Source: Microvirga sp. (GTDB lineage Bacteria; Pseudomonadota; Alphaproteobacteria; Rhizobiales; Beijerinckiaceae). Taken from it: a DNA stretch of 60,341 nt. The position numbers were made by a program, and so were the translations under genes. Below are positions 1 to 8,257 of the stretch, piece after piece. The stretch is taken from NCBI GenBank assembly GCA_022241475.1, contig JAKOMT010000001.1:1-60341 (forward strand), written 5' to 3'. The notes beneath the pieces were generated by a model, which worked only from the letters and a program-made list of their open reading frames with translations, searched no databases and was not told the DNA's origin. The first letter of the stretch is position 1, and every line of letters begins with the position of its first letter.

Positions 1-579
1 CATGAACCGGTAGATCGGCCCGGGCATTCCGGGCCTGGCGCGCGCCAGCGCAGCCCCGAGGCGCAGGAATCCCGGCTCGTAGATCGCGTAGCTCGGATGA
101 AAACCGTAGCGCTCGGCGAGCGCGAGGCCCTCCGCGACGTCTTCAGGCGGATTGCGGTAGATGAACCCGCTCCTGCCCGCGGCGAGGTCGGGATAGCGCT
201 CGAAATTACAGCTTCCGGGATCGACCACCGCCCATTCGAGCAGGCCCCGGCGCGCCAGTTCCGCGACGGCCGCGAAACGCGCCTGCGCGCCGGTCTCGCC
301 CACGCGCGTATCGCCCGAGAGCGGAATCGAGGGATAGACGATCGCGTCGACCTGCGCGCGCACGCCGTCGATGATCGCCGCGTAGAGATCGGCGTCGTCG
401 CGCTGCAGGCCGGTGGATTCGTCATAGGCGTGCAGATGGATGATCGCGGCGCCGGCCTTCGCGCAGGCCACGCCCTCGGCCACGATCTCGGAAACGCTCA
501 CGGGAATCCCGGCCTGCCGGTCGCGCCCCCACGGCCCGTTGAGAGCGGCCTCGACCCAGACTTTCCGCGCTCCCGCCAT
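1..579 (-). CDS. Beta-keto acid cleavage enzyme (BKACE, DUF849 family), 3' end cut by the window
   Basis: The gene runs leftward off the window, leaving 193 codons of the N-terminal part. BKACE proteins are TIM-barrel, metal-dependent enzymes that condense a beta-keto acid with acetyl-CoA to give acetoacetate and a new CoA ester; the founding member cleaves 3-keto-5-aminohexanoate. Family marks visible are the early Glu followed by ALNG (residues 10-15) and the metal-binding HLH at residues 48-50 after a beta strand. Typical members are about 270-310 aa, so roughly a third is missing. The start is the ATG at 579. The substrate cannot be told from this half, and neither neighbour helps because motE ends 200 nt away. 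Confidence 0.85.
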   Translation of the reverse strand, partial: MAGARKVWVEAALNGPWGRDRQAGIPVSVSEIVAEGVACAKAGAAIIHLHAYDESTGLQRDDADLYAAIIDGVRAQVDAIVYPSIPLSGDTRVGETGAQARFAAVAELARRGLLEWAVVDPGSCNFERYPDLAAGRSGFIYRNPPEDVAEGLALAERYGFHPSYAIYEPGFLRLGAALARARPGMPGPIYRFM

Positions 580-776
580 AGCCACGCCCGCCAAATACCT
601 CAATCGCGCCGCCGCAGTCATCGTCGAGGGCGTGCGCACAACTATGTGGATAGGCGCAAATAGTCACAGGTCAGAGACCCGAAAAGACGCAGCCGTGATT
701 GGCGTTTGCGCAGGCGTGAACCATGCAGCGTCTCGAATTGTGCTCACTCGATGCGATCCCGTACGCTGAAATTGTT
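580..776. other. Intergenic gap upstream of the BKACE gene
   Basis: About 200 nt between the start of the BKACE gene and the end of motE, both on the minus strand. It must hold the BKACE promoter. I see no clear hairpin terminator and no convincing small gene. Confidence 0.5.
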
Positions 777-1568
777 TCAGCGCCGCTGCGGCAACTCCAG
801 AGCGGGAAGCTCGTTCGGCGTGCCCCCACCCGAAATTCCGATGGCGCGCACGGGGGCGGCCTCGCCTTGCGCCCGGCGCGCGAGGGCGACCGTCAGGCGC
901 TCGGCGGCTTCAGGCGACATCGCCGCCATGATCTCGGCCATCGTGCGCGGGTTCATGTCGAGGACGACCGGCACGAGAATGTCGAGGCCTAGGCGGTCGA
1001 AGACGCGCGCGGCGTCCTTGGGCCGCATGGCCTGATACATCGCCACGATGTTGCGCATGCCGGCCCTGCGCTGCTCGTCGGCCTCGGCGGGCGCCTCGGC
1101 GCCTTCCTGTTCGCGCACGGACCGCAGCCGCGCCTCGAGCCGCTCCTCGGCCTGTTCGAGGAGGCGTTCGCGCAGCTCGAGGTCCTGGCCGCGTTGCTGA
1201 ATGTTTTGTCGACGGTCTTCGAGACGCTCGAGAATCGCCTGTTCGGCCGGCGAGCGCGCGGTTTCGCGCGAGGCGAGCGCGTCCGTCGGCGGCCCGTCCG
1301 CAGGAGCGGCGGCCTCGCCATTTTCGGTCGATCCCGTCGCGACGACCTCGCCGCCCCGGGCGTCGGAATGCGCGTAGGACAGGGCGCGGCCGAAGGCCGG
1401 AAGGTCGTCGGATGCGCGCGCCGCGTCCTGCCGGGGCTGGGACGTCGCCTGCGCCTGCGCCCGGACCTGCGGCGCCTGCTCGCGGCGCAGGTAATCGAGC
1501 CCCTTCAACGCCAGCAACGCCACGGCGGCGAGCGCGACGGCGTCGATCAGGCGCAAGCGGGTCTTCAT
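777..1568 (-). CDS. motE: MotE-type flagellar motility protein
   Basis: A 263-aa protein with an N-terminal hydrophobic segment (residues 6-23, signal or anchor), a low-complexity Ala/Pro/Glu middle, a charged coiled coil (about 105-150), and a C-terminal MgtE-N/FliG-like domain (about 165-240) with a MYQAMRPKDAARVFDRL-type core. In Sinorhizobium, MotE is a periplasmic chaperone for MotC, which binds the motor stator. It is the last gene of the fliL-fliM operon, and its ATG overlaps the stop of the upstream DUF6468 gene by 4 nt, so the two are probably translationally coupled. The family call is firm; the MotC chaperone role is inferred from rhizobia. Confidence 0.78.
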   Translation of the reverse strand: MKTRLRLIDAVALAAVALLALKGLDYLRREQAPQVRAQAQATSQPRQDAARASDDLPAFGRALSYAHSDARGGEVVATGSTENGEAAAPADGPPTDALASRETARSPAEQAILERLEDRRQNIQQRGQDLELRERLLEQAEERLEARLRSVREQEGAEAPAEADEQRRAGMRNIVAMYQAMRPKDAARVFDRLGLDILVPVVLDMNPRTMAEIMAAMSPEAAERLTVALARRAQGEAAPVRAIGISGGGTPNELPALELPQRR

Positions 1569-2077
1569 GCCCGACCGTCCCCGCCGCCGACGCGGCGCAT
1601 GGCGCGCTGCGCCAGAAGCTCGGCGGCGTCGCTGATCCGGTCGCTCATCAGGCGATAATGGACGGGCTCCGTGACTTGCGGCTCGCGGTGGACGGGAGCG
1701 GGCGCGACCTCCGGAGCCGGGGCCGGAGCGCTCGCGACGCGCTGGGCGGCCTTCGAGGATTCGACGATGGTCATCATCCGCGACATCACGTCTTCGCCCG
1801 CCTCCACCTGCTCGGCGAGATCGGCGGCGTAGCGCTCGGCCGTGCGAAGACGGTCGGCGAGGGTCTTCTCGCATTCGCCGAGCGTCGCCCGCAGGCCCGC
1901 GATCGCGCGCTCGGCGTTGTCGGTGGCGCCGACGAGTTCGAGGATCGTCTTGCGCATAGAGGCCTCGTCCGCCTGAAGCCTCGTGATTCGGCGGCTCAGC
2001 CGCACGCAAGTCACGACGGTTGCGACGAGCAGAACGGCGACGAGAATATCGGCGACCAGCATCAGCATCGAACTCAT
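1565..2077 (-). CDS. DUF6468 flagellar operon protein
   Basis: About 170 aa with one N-terminal transmembrane segment (residues 4-22) followed by a long helical, probably coiled-coil part and a Pro/Ala-rich stretch. Proteins of this kind sit between fliM and motE in many alphaproteobacteria and are annotated DUF6468; no biochemical role is established that I know of. I chose the ATG at 2077, which lies 4 nt past the fliM stop and follows a GAGGCG ribosome site. A GTG at 2092 in the same frame would add 5 residues and overlap fliM. The membrane anchor and operon position suggest work at the motor or basal body. Confidence 0.7.
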   Translation of the reverse strand: MSSMLMLVADILVAVLLVATVVTCVRLSRRITRLQADEASMRKTILELVGATDNAERAIAGLRATLGECEKTLADRLRTAERYAADLAEQVEAGEDVMSRMMTIVESSKAAQRVASAPAPAPEVAPAPVHREPQVTEPVHYRLMSDRISDAAELLAQRAMRRVGGGDGRA

Positions 2078-2081
2078 CCCG

Positions 2082-3305
2082 TTACGCCTCACTCTGGTTC
2101 TTGGCGCTCGCCTCGAATGCGGCGAGCGTCGTGCGCGCGCGCCGCAGGGGGCGCACGATCTTCACCGCGATCTTGTCGTCGACGCGACCCACGCGACCCT
2201 GCGTCAGCCGCCATTCGCCGCATTGCAGCGTGACGAGGTCGGAGGGCCTCGCGTCGAACACGAGCGTGTCGCCGACCTCGAGGCTGACGATCTTTTTGAG
2301 CGGAACCCGCATTTCGTGCAGGACGGCCTTCACGTCGAAATCCGCCTGCCAGATCTCGGTGGCGAGATGGCCTTCCCAGACCGAATCGCGCCCGAGCTTT
2401 TCGCCCATGAAGCTCTGGAGGAGGAGGTCGCGGATCGGCTCGATCGTCGCGTAGGGGAACATGATCTGGAGGACGCCGCCGCGCCCTTCCATGTCGAGCT
2501 TGAGATCGATCAAGATCCCGGCGTTCGCGGGCCGCGTGATGGTGGCGAAGCGCGGATTGGTCTCGATCCGGTCGACGACGAACTCGACCTGGGAGAGCGG
2601 CGCGAACGACACCTGCAGGTCGCCCAGCACGATTTCGACCATGCGCTTGACCAGCTGCATCTCGATCGTGGTGAAGGGACGACCGTCGAGGCGCGTGTCC
2701 TGGCTGCCGCGCTTGCCGCCGAGGAGCAGGTCGAGCGTCGAATAGGCGAGATTGGATTCGATGGTGACGAGGCCCGAATTGTCCCAGCCGTCGCAGCGGA
2801 AGACAGCGAGCTGCACCGGCAGCGGGATCGAGTTCAGGTAGTCGCCGAAGCGCACGGAGCGGATGTTGTCGAGGGTGACTTCGACGTTGTCCTGGAAGAA
2901 GTTGCGCAGGCTCGTCGACAGGAGGCGGACCATCCTGTCGAAGATGATTTCGAGCATCGGCAGGCGTTCGTAGGAGACGACGCCCGAATCGACGATGGCC
3001 TTGATGCCGCCCGCGCCCGTCGCGGACAATTCGTGCAGCGAGAACCCGAGTAGCTGGTCGATTTCGCTCTGGTTGAGAATACGGTCGGCGCCGGCCATGT
3101 CCGGGCTGTCGTCGTCCGTGCTCTCGTCAATCATGGTCGCCCATTCGGCGGCCATGTCGCTCACGGCGGCGGCGGAGCCCTGCTCGGCGAGCGCGGCGCC
3201 CCATTCGTCCGCGAGGCCGGGATCGCCCGCGCCCTGTTCGGCGAGGGCGGCGGCCCAGTCGTCGTCCATCCCCTCTTCCTGCGGATTTTCGGGATCGTCA
3301 GCCAC
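2082..3305 (-). CDS. fliM: Flagellar motor switch protein FliM
   Basis: A 407-aa member of the FliM family, the C-ring protein that receives CheY-P and sets rotation direction. The conserved LNQSEIDQLL peptide (residues 77-86), normally at the extreme N terminus, is followed by the CheC-like middle domain and the C-terminal SpoA domain (about 330-400). The first 75 residues are an unusual acidic extension with three imperfect copies of a (D/E)(D/E)W-x5-E-type motif at about 14-24, 32-42 and 51-61. The start is GTG at 3305. It lies 12 nt after fliL and just before the DUF6468 gene, in one operon. Confidence 0.95.
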   Translation of the reverse strand: MADDPENPQEEGMDDDWAAALAEQGAGDPGLADEWGAALAEQGSAAAVSDMAAEWATMIDESTDDDSPDMAGADRILNQSEIDQLLGFSLHELSATGAGGIKAIVDSGVVSYERLPMLEIIFDRMVRLLSTSLRNFFQDNVEVTLDNIRSVRFGDYLNSIPLPVQLAVFRCDGWDNSGLVTIESNLAYSTLDLLLGGKRGSQDTRLDGRPFTTIEMQLVKRMVEIVLGDLQVSFAPLSQVEFVVDRIETNPRFATITRPANAGILIDLKLDMEGRGGVLQIMFPYATIEPIRDLLLQSFMGEKLGRDSVWEGHLATEIWQADFDVKAVLHEMRVPLKKIVSLEVGDTLVFDARPSDLVTLQCGEWRLTQGRVGRVDDKIAVKIVRPLRRARTTLAAFEASAKNQSEA

Positions 3306-3317
3306 GGCCCATGCTCC

Positions 3318-3821
3318 TCACTGAACCACGACTTCCTTGAACAACAGCGCATTCACCTTCGAGGGATGCACCGCGATGTTGACGCGACGTAAGAGCTCCT
3401 CGCGCAGACGATGGACGCCGGCGGAGCCGTCGAGCTCGCTCGGGCGCAACTCGCGCAGATAGACTTGGAAGGCGTCCTCGATGCGCGGCATCAGCGGCTG
3501 GATCGAGGCGACGACGAGGGGGTCGTCGAGTTCGAGCGAGGCCTGGAACTTGAGAAAGCGCGGGCGCTCCTGCGGCGGCTCGAAGGCGAGGTTCACGATC
3601 ATCTCGCGCATGTCGACGAAGACGATGGGTTTGGGCGCCTCGACGTCGACGTCCGCCGAATCGCCGCCGGCCAGGAAGAAATAGCCGCCGCCCCCGGCGA
3701 GCAGCAACGCAAGCGCGCCGGCAGCCGCGAAGATCACGAGCCGCTTCTTCTTGCCGCCGCCTGCGGCCGCGCCCTCGGCCTCGCCGTCGGCCTGATCGTC
3801 GTCATCCTGGTTCTTCGCCAT
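3318..3821 (-). CDS. fliL: Flagellar basal body protein FliL
   Basis: A 167-aa FliL: a short acidic cytoplasmic tail, a KKK-flanked transmembrane helix (about residues 27-50), and a periplasmic domain with the family's MIVNLAF-like strand near residue 75. FliL rings the stator and modulates torque. It is the first gene of the minus-strand flagellar operon (fliL-fliM-DUF6468-motE). The ATG at 3821 is about 65 nt from a CtrA-like TTAA-N7-TTAA box, which fits Caulobacter, where fliL-fliM is a CtrA-dependent class II operon. Confidence 0.92.
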   Translation of the reverse strand: MAKNQDDDDQADGEAEGAAAGGGKKKRLVIFAAAGALALLLAGGGGYFFLAGGDSADVDVEAPKPIVFVDMREMIVNLAFEPPQERPRFLKFQASLELDDPLVVASIQPLMPRIEDAFQVYLRELRPSELDGSAGVHRLREELLRRVNIAVHPSKVNALLFKEVVVQ

Positions 3822-3886
3822 CGAACGCGCTCTTCCCCGGTCCGCGCCAACGTCTCGTTCGCCCGCCTCATGATCACGCTTTACGG

Positions 3887-3901
3887 TTAACGGCTCGTTA
3901 A
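3887..3901. promoter_or_regulatory. CtrA-type box (TTAA-N7-TTAA)
   Basis: TTAA at 3887-3890, a 7-nt spacer, and TTAA at 3898-3901 exactly match the full CtrA consensus of alphaproteobacteria. It lies about 70 nt upstream of fliL, in the right place to control the early fliL-fliM operon. Binding is inferred; the match is seen directly. Confidence 0.6.
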
Positions 3902-3910
3902 GGTGGGCAA

Positions 3911-3933
3911 TTTCTGCCGACGCGTTTCTGCCG
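3911..3933. promoter_or_regulatory. Direct repeat TTTCTGCCG, candidate FlbD (ftr-like) enhancer
   Basis: TTTCTGCCG occurs at 3911-3919 and again at 3925-3933, a 14-nt period. The pair lies about 90-100 nt upstream of the sigma-54-type promoter at 4018, the normal distance for an enhancer-binding activator. FlbD is the usual activator of sigma-54 flagellar promoters in this class. The identification is inference from position and GC-rich core. Confidence 0.35.
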
Positions 3934-4017
3934 CCCGGCGGGACCGGCGTCTTCGCAAACGCGTCCTCTAGTCACTCAACTGTCTGATTTTCATAGATTT
4001 TCGTGAGTTAACCACGT

Positions 4018-4033
4018 TTGGCACGGCTCCTGC
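4018..4033 (+). promoter_or_regulatory. Sigma-54 (-24/-12) promoter for flgF operon
   Basis: The string TTGGCACGGCTCCTGC carries the TGGCACG -24 element, a 4-nt spacer and a CTGC -12 element (consensus TTGC, one mismatch), with GG and GC correctly spaced. It is 75 nt upstream of the flgF start. Middle or late flagellar rod genes are sigma-54 dependent in Caulobacter and relatives. Confidence 0.65.
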
Positions 4034-4107
4034 GACGGATCTGGCGTCGGAACCGCGCTGGGGAGCGCCGAGGTTCTGGCGGGGAAAAGGGAACCGGAGC
4101 GGCTCTT

Positions 4108-4848
4108 ATGGAGAATACGCTTCTCATCGGCCTGTCTCGGCAGGTGGCGCTGGCGCGTGAGCTGGACGTCATCGCCAACAATATGGCCAACGTCTCGACG
4201 AACGGCTTCAAGTCGCGCTCGTCGGTGTTCAACGAATATCTCATGGAGCGTGCGAGCGCCGACGCGTTTCCGCGCCCCGATCGCCGCATGTCCTACGTGA
4301 TCGACGCCGGCACGCCGCTCGATCTCAGCGCCGGCTCCATGCAGCAGACCGGCAACCCGCTCGACGTCGCGCTTCAGGGCGACGGCTTCCTCGTCGTGGA
4401 GACGCCGGGCGGCGAGCGTTACACGCGCAACGGCGCCCTGCAGATCGACAACGCGGGTCGTCTCGTCACGAGCGACGGCTGGCCGGTTCTCGGCGACGGC
4501 GGGCCGATCGTCCTCGATCCAACGGAAATCGGGGTGACGATCGGCGCCGACGGCACGATCTCGTCGGATCAGGGCGACCGGGGCCGGCTCCGCCTCGCCC
4601 GTTTCGAGAACGCCGCCGCCTTGCGCAACGAGGGCGCCAACGTCTTCGCCAGCGACGAAGCTCCGATCCCGGCCTTCGACACGACGCGCGTCCAGAACGG
4701 CGTGATCGAACGCTCCAACGTCAATGCGGTCCTCGAAATGACCCGGCTCATGGATGTGAGCCGCGCCTACACGAGCGTCGCCAACACCCTCCAGCGCCTT
4801 TCCGAGATGAAGCGGACGACGATCCAGCGCCTCGGCGAAGCGGTCTGA
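4108..4848 (+). CDS. flgF: Flagellar proximal rod protein FlgF
   Basis: A 246-aa rod protein. The N terminus has the flagellar rod signature (ELDVIANNMANVSTNGFK region, residues 15-32), the middle has the Flg-hook D1 fold, and the C terminus has the conserved amphipathic helix used for axial packing. FlgF forms part of the proximal rod and is exported by the flagellar type III apparatus, so it has no Sec signal. I chose the ATG at 4108 because homology begins there; the open frame upstream to 4018 crosses the sigma-54-type promoter. It is followed 19 nt later by flgG. Confidence 0.95.
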   Translation: MENTLLIGLSRQVALARELDVIANNMANVSTNGFKSRSSVFNEYLMERASADAFPRPDRRMSYVIDAGTPLDLSAGSMQQTGNPLDVALQGDGFLVVETPGGERYTRNGALQIDNAGRLVTSDGWPVLGDGGPIVLDPTEIGVTIGADGTISSDQGDRGRLRLARFENAAALRNEGANVFASDEAPIPAFDTTRVQNGVIERSNVNAVLEMTRLMDVSRAYTSVANTLQRLSEMKRTTIQRLGEAV

Positions 4849-4867
4849 CGAACAAGGAGAACACGCC

Positions 4868-5659
4868 ATGCGCGCCCTCTACACCGCAGCGACCGGAATG
4901 GCGGCTCAGGAGCTGAACGTCCAGGTCATCTCCAACAACATCGCCAACATGCGCACGACCGGCTTCAAGCGCCAGCAGACGCATTTCCAGGATCTGCTCT
5001 ATCAGGACCTGCGGCGCACCGGCTCGGCGACCTCCGAACAGGGCACGCGGGCGCCGTCCGGCGTGGAGATCGGCACGGGCGTGAAGACCGTCTCGACCGC
5101 GCGCGCCATGTCGCAGGGCAACATCACGCCCACGGAGAAGGAATACGACATCGCCATTCGCGGCGAGGGCTTCTTCCGCATCCAGATGCCGGACGGCCGC
5201 ACCGCCTACACCCGCGACGGCGGATTCGATCTCGACGCCGAGGGCCAGATCGTGACGAAGGACGGCTATCTCGTCGATCCCGGCATCCAGATCCCGCAGG
5301 GCGCGCGCAGCGTCTCGATCAGCAACCAGGGCGGCGTGCAGGTGATCGTCGGAAACGAGGCCGAACCGCAGGAAGTCGGCCGGATCCAGCTCGCGCGCTT
5401 CGTCAACAAGACCGGCCTCGAATCGATCGGCGACAACCTGTTCCTCGAATCGGCGGCCTCGGGCGTGGCGATCGAGGGCCAGCCGGGCGAAGAGGGATTC
5501 GGCTCGCTCCAGCAGGGCTTCCTCGAGGAAGCCAACGTCAACGCGGTGACCGAGATCTCCTCGCTGATCGCCGCGCAGCGCGCCTACGAGATGAATTCCA
5601 AGGTCATCAGCGCGGCCGATCAGATGCTGACGGCGGCCAACCAGATGTTCAGGGGGTAA
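4868..5659 (+). CDS. flgG: Flagellar distal rod protein FlgG
   Basis: A 263-aa protein with the usual FlgG length (about 260-262). It shows the N-terminal MRALYTAATGM start, the NNIANMRTTGFKR rod signature (residues 25-37), an FFRIQMPDGRTAYTRDG central strand and the NVNAVTEISSLIAAQRAYEMNSK C-terminal helix region in shortened form here: residues about 222-245. It builds the distal rod that crosses the peptidoglycan and outer membrane. A strong AAGGAG site lies 8 nt before the ATG. It is the second gene of the flgF-G-A-H operon. Confidence 0.97.
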   Translation: MRALYTAATGMAAQELNVQVISNNIANMRTTGFKRQQTHFQDLLYQDLRRTGSATSEQGTRAPSGVEIGTGVKTVSTARAMSQGNITPTEKEYDIAIRGEGFFRIQMPDGRTAYTRDGGFDLDAEGQIVTKDGYLVDPGIQIPQGARSVSISNQGGVQVIVGNEAEPQEVGRIQLARFVNKTGLESIGDNLFLESAASGVAIEGQPGEEGFGSLQQGFLEEANVNAVTEISSLIAAQRAYEMNSKVISAADQMLTAANQMFRG

Positions 5660-5665
5660 CGCGTC

Positions 5666-6733
5666 ATGAGCCTCGATCTCCACGTACCTCCTCTCGGCTC
5701 CAATCGCTGCGGCCGCATCGGCTTCGGGCCGTTTCTTCGCGCCGCCGCGCTCGCGGGCGCCCTCGCCATCGGCTTCGGCGCGGCGCTCATGGCCATTCCG
5801 GCCGAGGCCGCCGACCGGCCGCAACTGCGCGGCGACGTCACGGTGCGCGGCGACGTGGTGACCTTCGGCGACCTCGTCGCCGGCGCGCCCGCAGACGTCG
5901 CGGAGATCCCGGTCTTCCGCGCCCCGGCTTTGGGCGAGACCGGCACGATCCAGATCGCCCGCATCGCCGCCGCCGCCGAATCGCTCGGCTTCGGCGACCT
6001 CGAAACCTTCGGCCGTCGCGAGGTGAACGTCGTTCGCGCGGCCCGCATCATCGCGCGCGACGAGATCGTGGCGGCGTTGACGGCGGAGGCCGCGAGCAGA
6101 TTGGCCCTCGCGCCCGAAACCCTGTCGCTGCGCTTCGACGGAGACGCCCCCTCGCTCGTGGTCTCTCCCGACGTGACGGAGGCGGTCGCCGTCGCCGACA
6201 TGCGCATCGACCCCACGAGCCGACGCCTCTCCGCCATGGTCTATGTCGGGCCGGACGCCAATCGTCGTCGCGCGCAGGCGATGGTGTCGGCGAGCGTCCT
6301 GGAAACGGTCGAGATCGCGATCCTGAACCGCGCCATCGAGCGCGGGGAGGTCGTCGGACAGAGCGATGTGTCGATCGAGCGGCGTCCGCGCGGCTCCGTC
6401 CCGCCGGACGCCCGGCTCGACGGGATCGACCTGCGCGACGTCATCGCCCGCCGGGCGCTGTCCGCAGGCGCGGCGCTGCGCGCCGCCGACCTGGCGCGTC
6501 CGCAACTGGTCGGGCGCAACGAGAACGTGATGATCGTCTACCGCACGCGCAATCTGACGCTGACGACCCGCGGCGTCGCCCGCGAGGGAGGAGCGCGCGG
6601 CGACATCATCTCCGTCACCAACTCCCAGAGCAGCCGCGTCCTGCAGGCGACCGTCGCCGCGCCCGGACAGGTCGTCGTCGAAGGCCCGGCCTTCTTCGGC
6701 CCGGTCGCCTCGAGCGGCCGCGGCGTCCAGTGA
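5666..6733 (+). CDS. flgA: Flagellar P-ring assembly chaperone FlgA
   Basis: A 355-aa secreted protein, longer than enteric FlgA (about 220 aa) but normal for alphaproteobacteria. An N-terminal signal peptide ends around residue 46 (a hydrophobic Ala/Gly/Leu run before AEAADRP). The C-terminal part holds the SAF/FlgA domain (about 220-350). FlgA chaperones FlgI during P-ring assembly in the periplasm. It starts 6 nt after flgG and is followed by flgH. The flgI gene, which often follows flgA in relatives, is not in this window. Confidence 0.92.
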   Translation: MSLDLHVPPLGSNRCGRIGFGPFLRAAALAGALAIGFGAALMAIPAEAADRPQLRGDVTVRGDVVTFGDLVAGAPADVAEIPVFRAPALGETGTIQIARIAAAAESLGFGDLETFGRREVNVVRAARIIARDEIVAALTAEAASRLALAPETLSLRFDGDAPSLVVSPDVTEAVAVADMRIDPTSRRLSAMVYVGPDANRRRAQAMVSASVLETVEIAILNRAIERGEVVGQSDVSIERRPRGSVPPDARLDGIDLRDVIARRALSAGAALRAADLARPQLVGRNENVMIVYRTRNLTLTTRGVAREGGARGDIISVTNSQSSRVLQATVAAPGQVVVEGPAFFGPVASSGRGVQ

Positions 6734-6761
6734 AATCGAGCAGGAAGAAGTGAGAAATCCC

Positions 6762-7514
6762 ATGCCCGCCTCCCGCTCCGTCAAGATCCTCTCCATCGTC
6801 GGAATCGCGCTCGCGCTCGGCGCCTGCTCGACGGCCGACCGGCTCGCCAATGTCGGCCGCGCGCCCGCGCTCTCGGCCATCGAGGACCCGACCGCCCTGC
6901 CCGGCTACAAGCCGGTCCGCATGCCGATGCCGGATATCGAGCCCGCCGCGTTCGCCTCGAACTCGCTCTGGCGCCAGGGCTCGCGCGCCTTCTTCAAGGA
7001 TCAGCGCGCCGCCCGCATCGGCGATCTCGTGACGGTCAGGGTGCGCGTCACGGACCGCGCCCAGTTCGACAACCAGACGCGCCGCTCGCGCTCGAACGGC
7101 GAGAGCCTGTCCGCCGACAGCGTCTTCGGCTTCGAGAGCCAGTTGACGAAGGTCTTTCCGGAGGAGGCGCGGGCCGACGCGCTCGTCGGGCTCGATTCGA
7201 ATTCGTCCAGCCAGGGCGCGGGCTCGACCCGGCGCGCCGAGCAACTCGTGACGAACGTGGCGGCCGTCGTCACGCAGGTGCTGCCCAACGGCAACATGGT
7301 GATCGAAGGCAAGCAGGAGATCCGCGTCAATTTCGAGGTCCGCGAACTGATCGTCGCGGGCGTGGTGCGACCCGAAGACATCGAGGCCGACAACACGATC
7401 GACTCGACCAAGATCGCACAGGCCCGGATTTCCTACGGCGGACGCGGCCAGATCACGGACGTGCAGCAGCCCCGCTACGGCCAGCAGGTGATGGACATCC
7501 TGCTTCCCTTCTGA
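6762..7514 (+). CDS. flgH: Flagellar L-ring lipoprotein FlgH
   Basis: FlgH, about 250 aa, forms the outer-membrane L ring around the rod. It has a lipoprotein signal with the lipobox LGAC ending at Cys22 of the ATG start used here, and the FlgH core with its LFKD-like and DVTVRV-like strands. I used the ATG at 6762; a GTG at 6750 would add four residues, but the ribosome site AGGAAGAAG would then abut the start. It is the last gene of the plus-strand flagellar operon and converges with ilvN. Confidence 0.92.
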   Translation: MPASRSVKILSIVGIALALGACSTADRLANVGRAPALSAIEDPTALPGYKPVRMPMPDIEPAAFASNSLWRQGSRAFFKDQRAARIGDLVTVRVRVTDRAQFDNQTRRSRSNGESLSADSVFGFESQLTKVFPEEARADALVGLDSNSSSQGAGSTRRAEQLVTNVAAVVTQVLPNGNMVIEGKQEIRVNFEVRELIVAGVVRPEDIEADNTIDSTKIAQARISYGGRGQITDVQQPRYGQQVMDILLPF

Positions 7515-7655
7515 GCCGCCCCCGGTCGGCTCGACCTCTCCCCGCGAGGCCTTCCCCAGGGCGCGCTCCCCTCTCGCCCTTGGCCTCGCACCCCGGCGGC
7601 TCCGGCTCCCTTCCGGAGCCGCCTCCCCTTTCCCTGATCACACGACAAACGAAGA

Positions 7656-7679
7656 GGGCCGCGCCCGAAGGCGCGGCCC
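7656..7679 (-). terminator. Rho-independent terminator of the ilv operon
   Basis: A perfect 10-bp stem (7656-7665 with 7670-7679). On the minus strand it has a UUCG tetraloop and is followed by a short U-containing tail (TCTTCGTTT). It lies 27 nt after the ilvN stop, between convergent flgH and ilvN. Confidence 0.75.
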
Positions 7680-7705
7680 GAAGCGGCCGATCGGCGCAAG
7701 GCGCT

Positions 7706-8245
7706 TCAGAACGACTCGGCGCCACGGCTCATGGCGGCGATGCCGGTGCGGGCGACCTCGGTGAGGCCGACGACGGTCATCAGCTTGATGAAGCGCTCGA
7801 TCTCGTCGCTCGCGCCCGTCAATTCGAAGATGAAGGAGTTCAGCGTCGCATCGAGCGTGCGGGCGCCGAACGCGGCGGCGAGACGCATCGCCTCGAGCCG
7901 ATGTTCACCCTTGCCGATCACTTTCACGAGGCACAATTCGCGCTCGACAGCCTCGCCGTGCACGGTGAGGTCGTCCACCCTGTGGACCGGAACGAGGCGC
8001 AGCAGATGGAACTTGATCTGTTCGATCACGTTCGCCGTGCCCGTCGTCACGATGGTGATGCGCGAGATGTGCTTCTCGTGCTCCGTCTCGGAGACGGTCA
8101 GGCTCTCGATGTTGTAGCCGCGTCCCGAAAAGAGACCAGCGATGCGCGCGAGCACGCCCGGTTCGTTGTCGACGATGACTGCGAGCGTGTGCCGGTTCAC
8201 GGTCTGCGACACGGTCTGCGCCGGATAATGGGTTTGACTGTTCAT
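7706..8245 (-). CDS. ilvN: Acetolactate synthase small (regulatory) subunit
   Basis: A 179-aa IlvN/IlvH-type subunit. The ACT domain (residues about 20-90; NEPGVLARIAGLFSGRGYNI core) binds valine for feedback inhibition, and the C-terminal ALS-ss domain (about 95-170) activates the catalytic subunit. It is the last gene of an operon whose first gene is ilvB, with two unexpected genes between. Its ATG at 8245 is 12 nt after the upstream GST stop. The length and domain order are standard. Confidence 0.95.
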   Translation of the reverse strand: MNSQTHYPAQTVSQTVNRHTLAVIVDNEPGVLARIAGLFSGRGYNIESLTVSETEHEKHISRITIVTTGTANVIEQIKFHLLRLVPVHRVDDLTVHGEAVERELCLVKVIGKGEHRLEAMRLAAAFGARTLDATLNSFIFELTGASDEIERFIKLMTVVGLTEVARTGIAAMSRGAESF

Positions 8246-8257
8246 GCTGTTCCCGCC

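Noticed and set aside
3997..4011. ATTT-N7-TTAA, a possible second CtrA box near flgF
   Set aside because: Only one half matches and the region is explained by the adjacent sigma-54 promoter.
4748..6880. A 710-codon open frame on the minus strand opposite flgG-flgA
   Set aside because: Its sequence is low in hydrophobic periodicity, rich in Arg/Gly/Asp, and mirrors the third-base GC bias of flgG and flgA. It has no homology or ribosome site.
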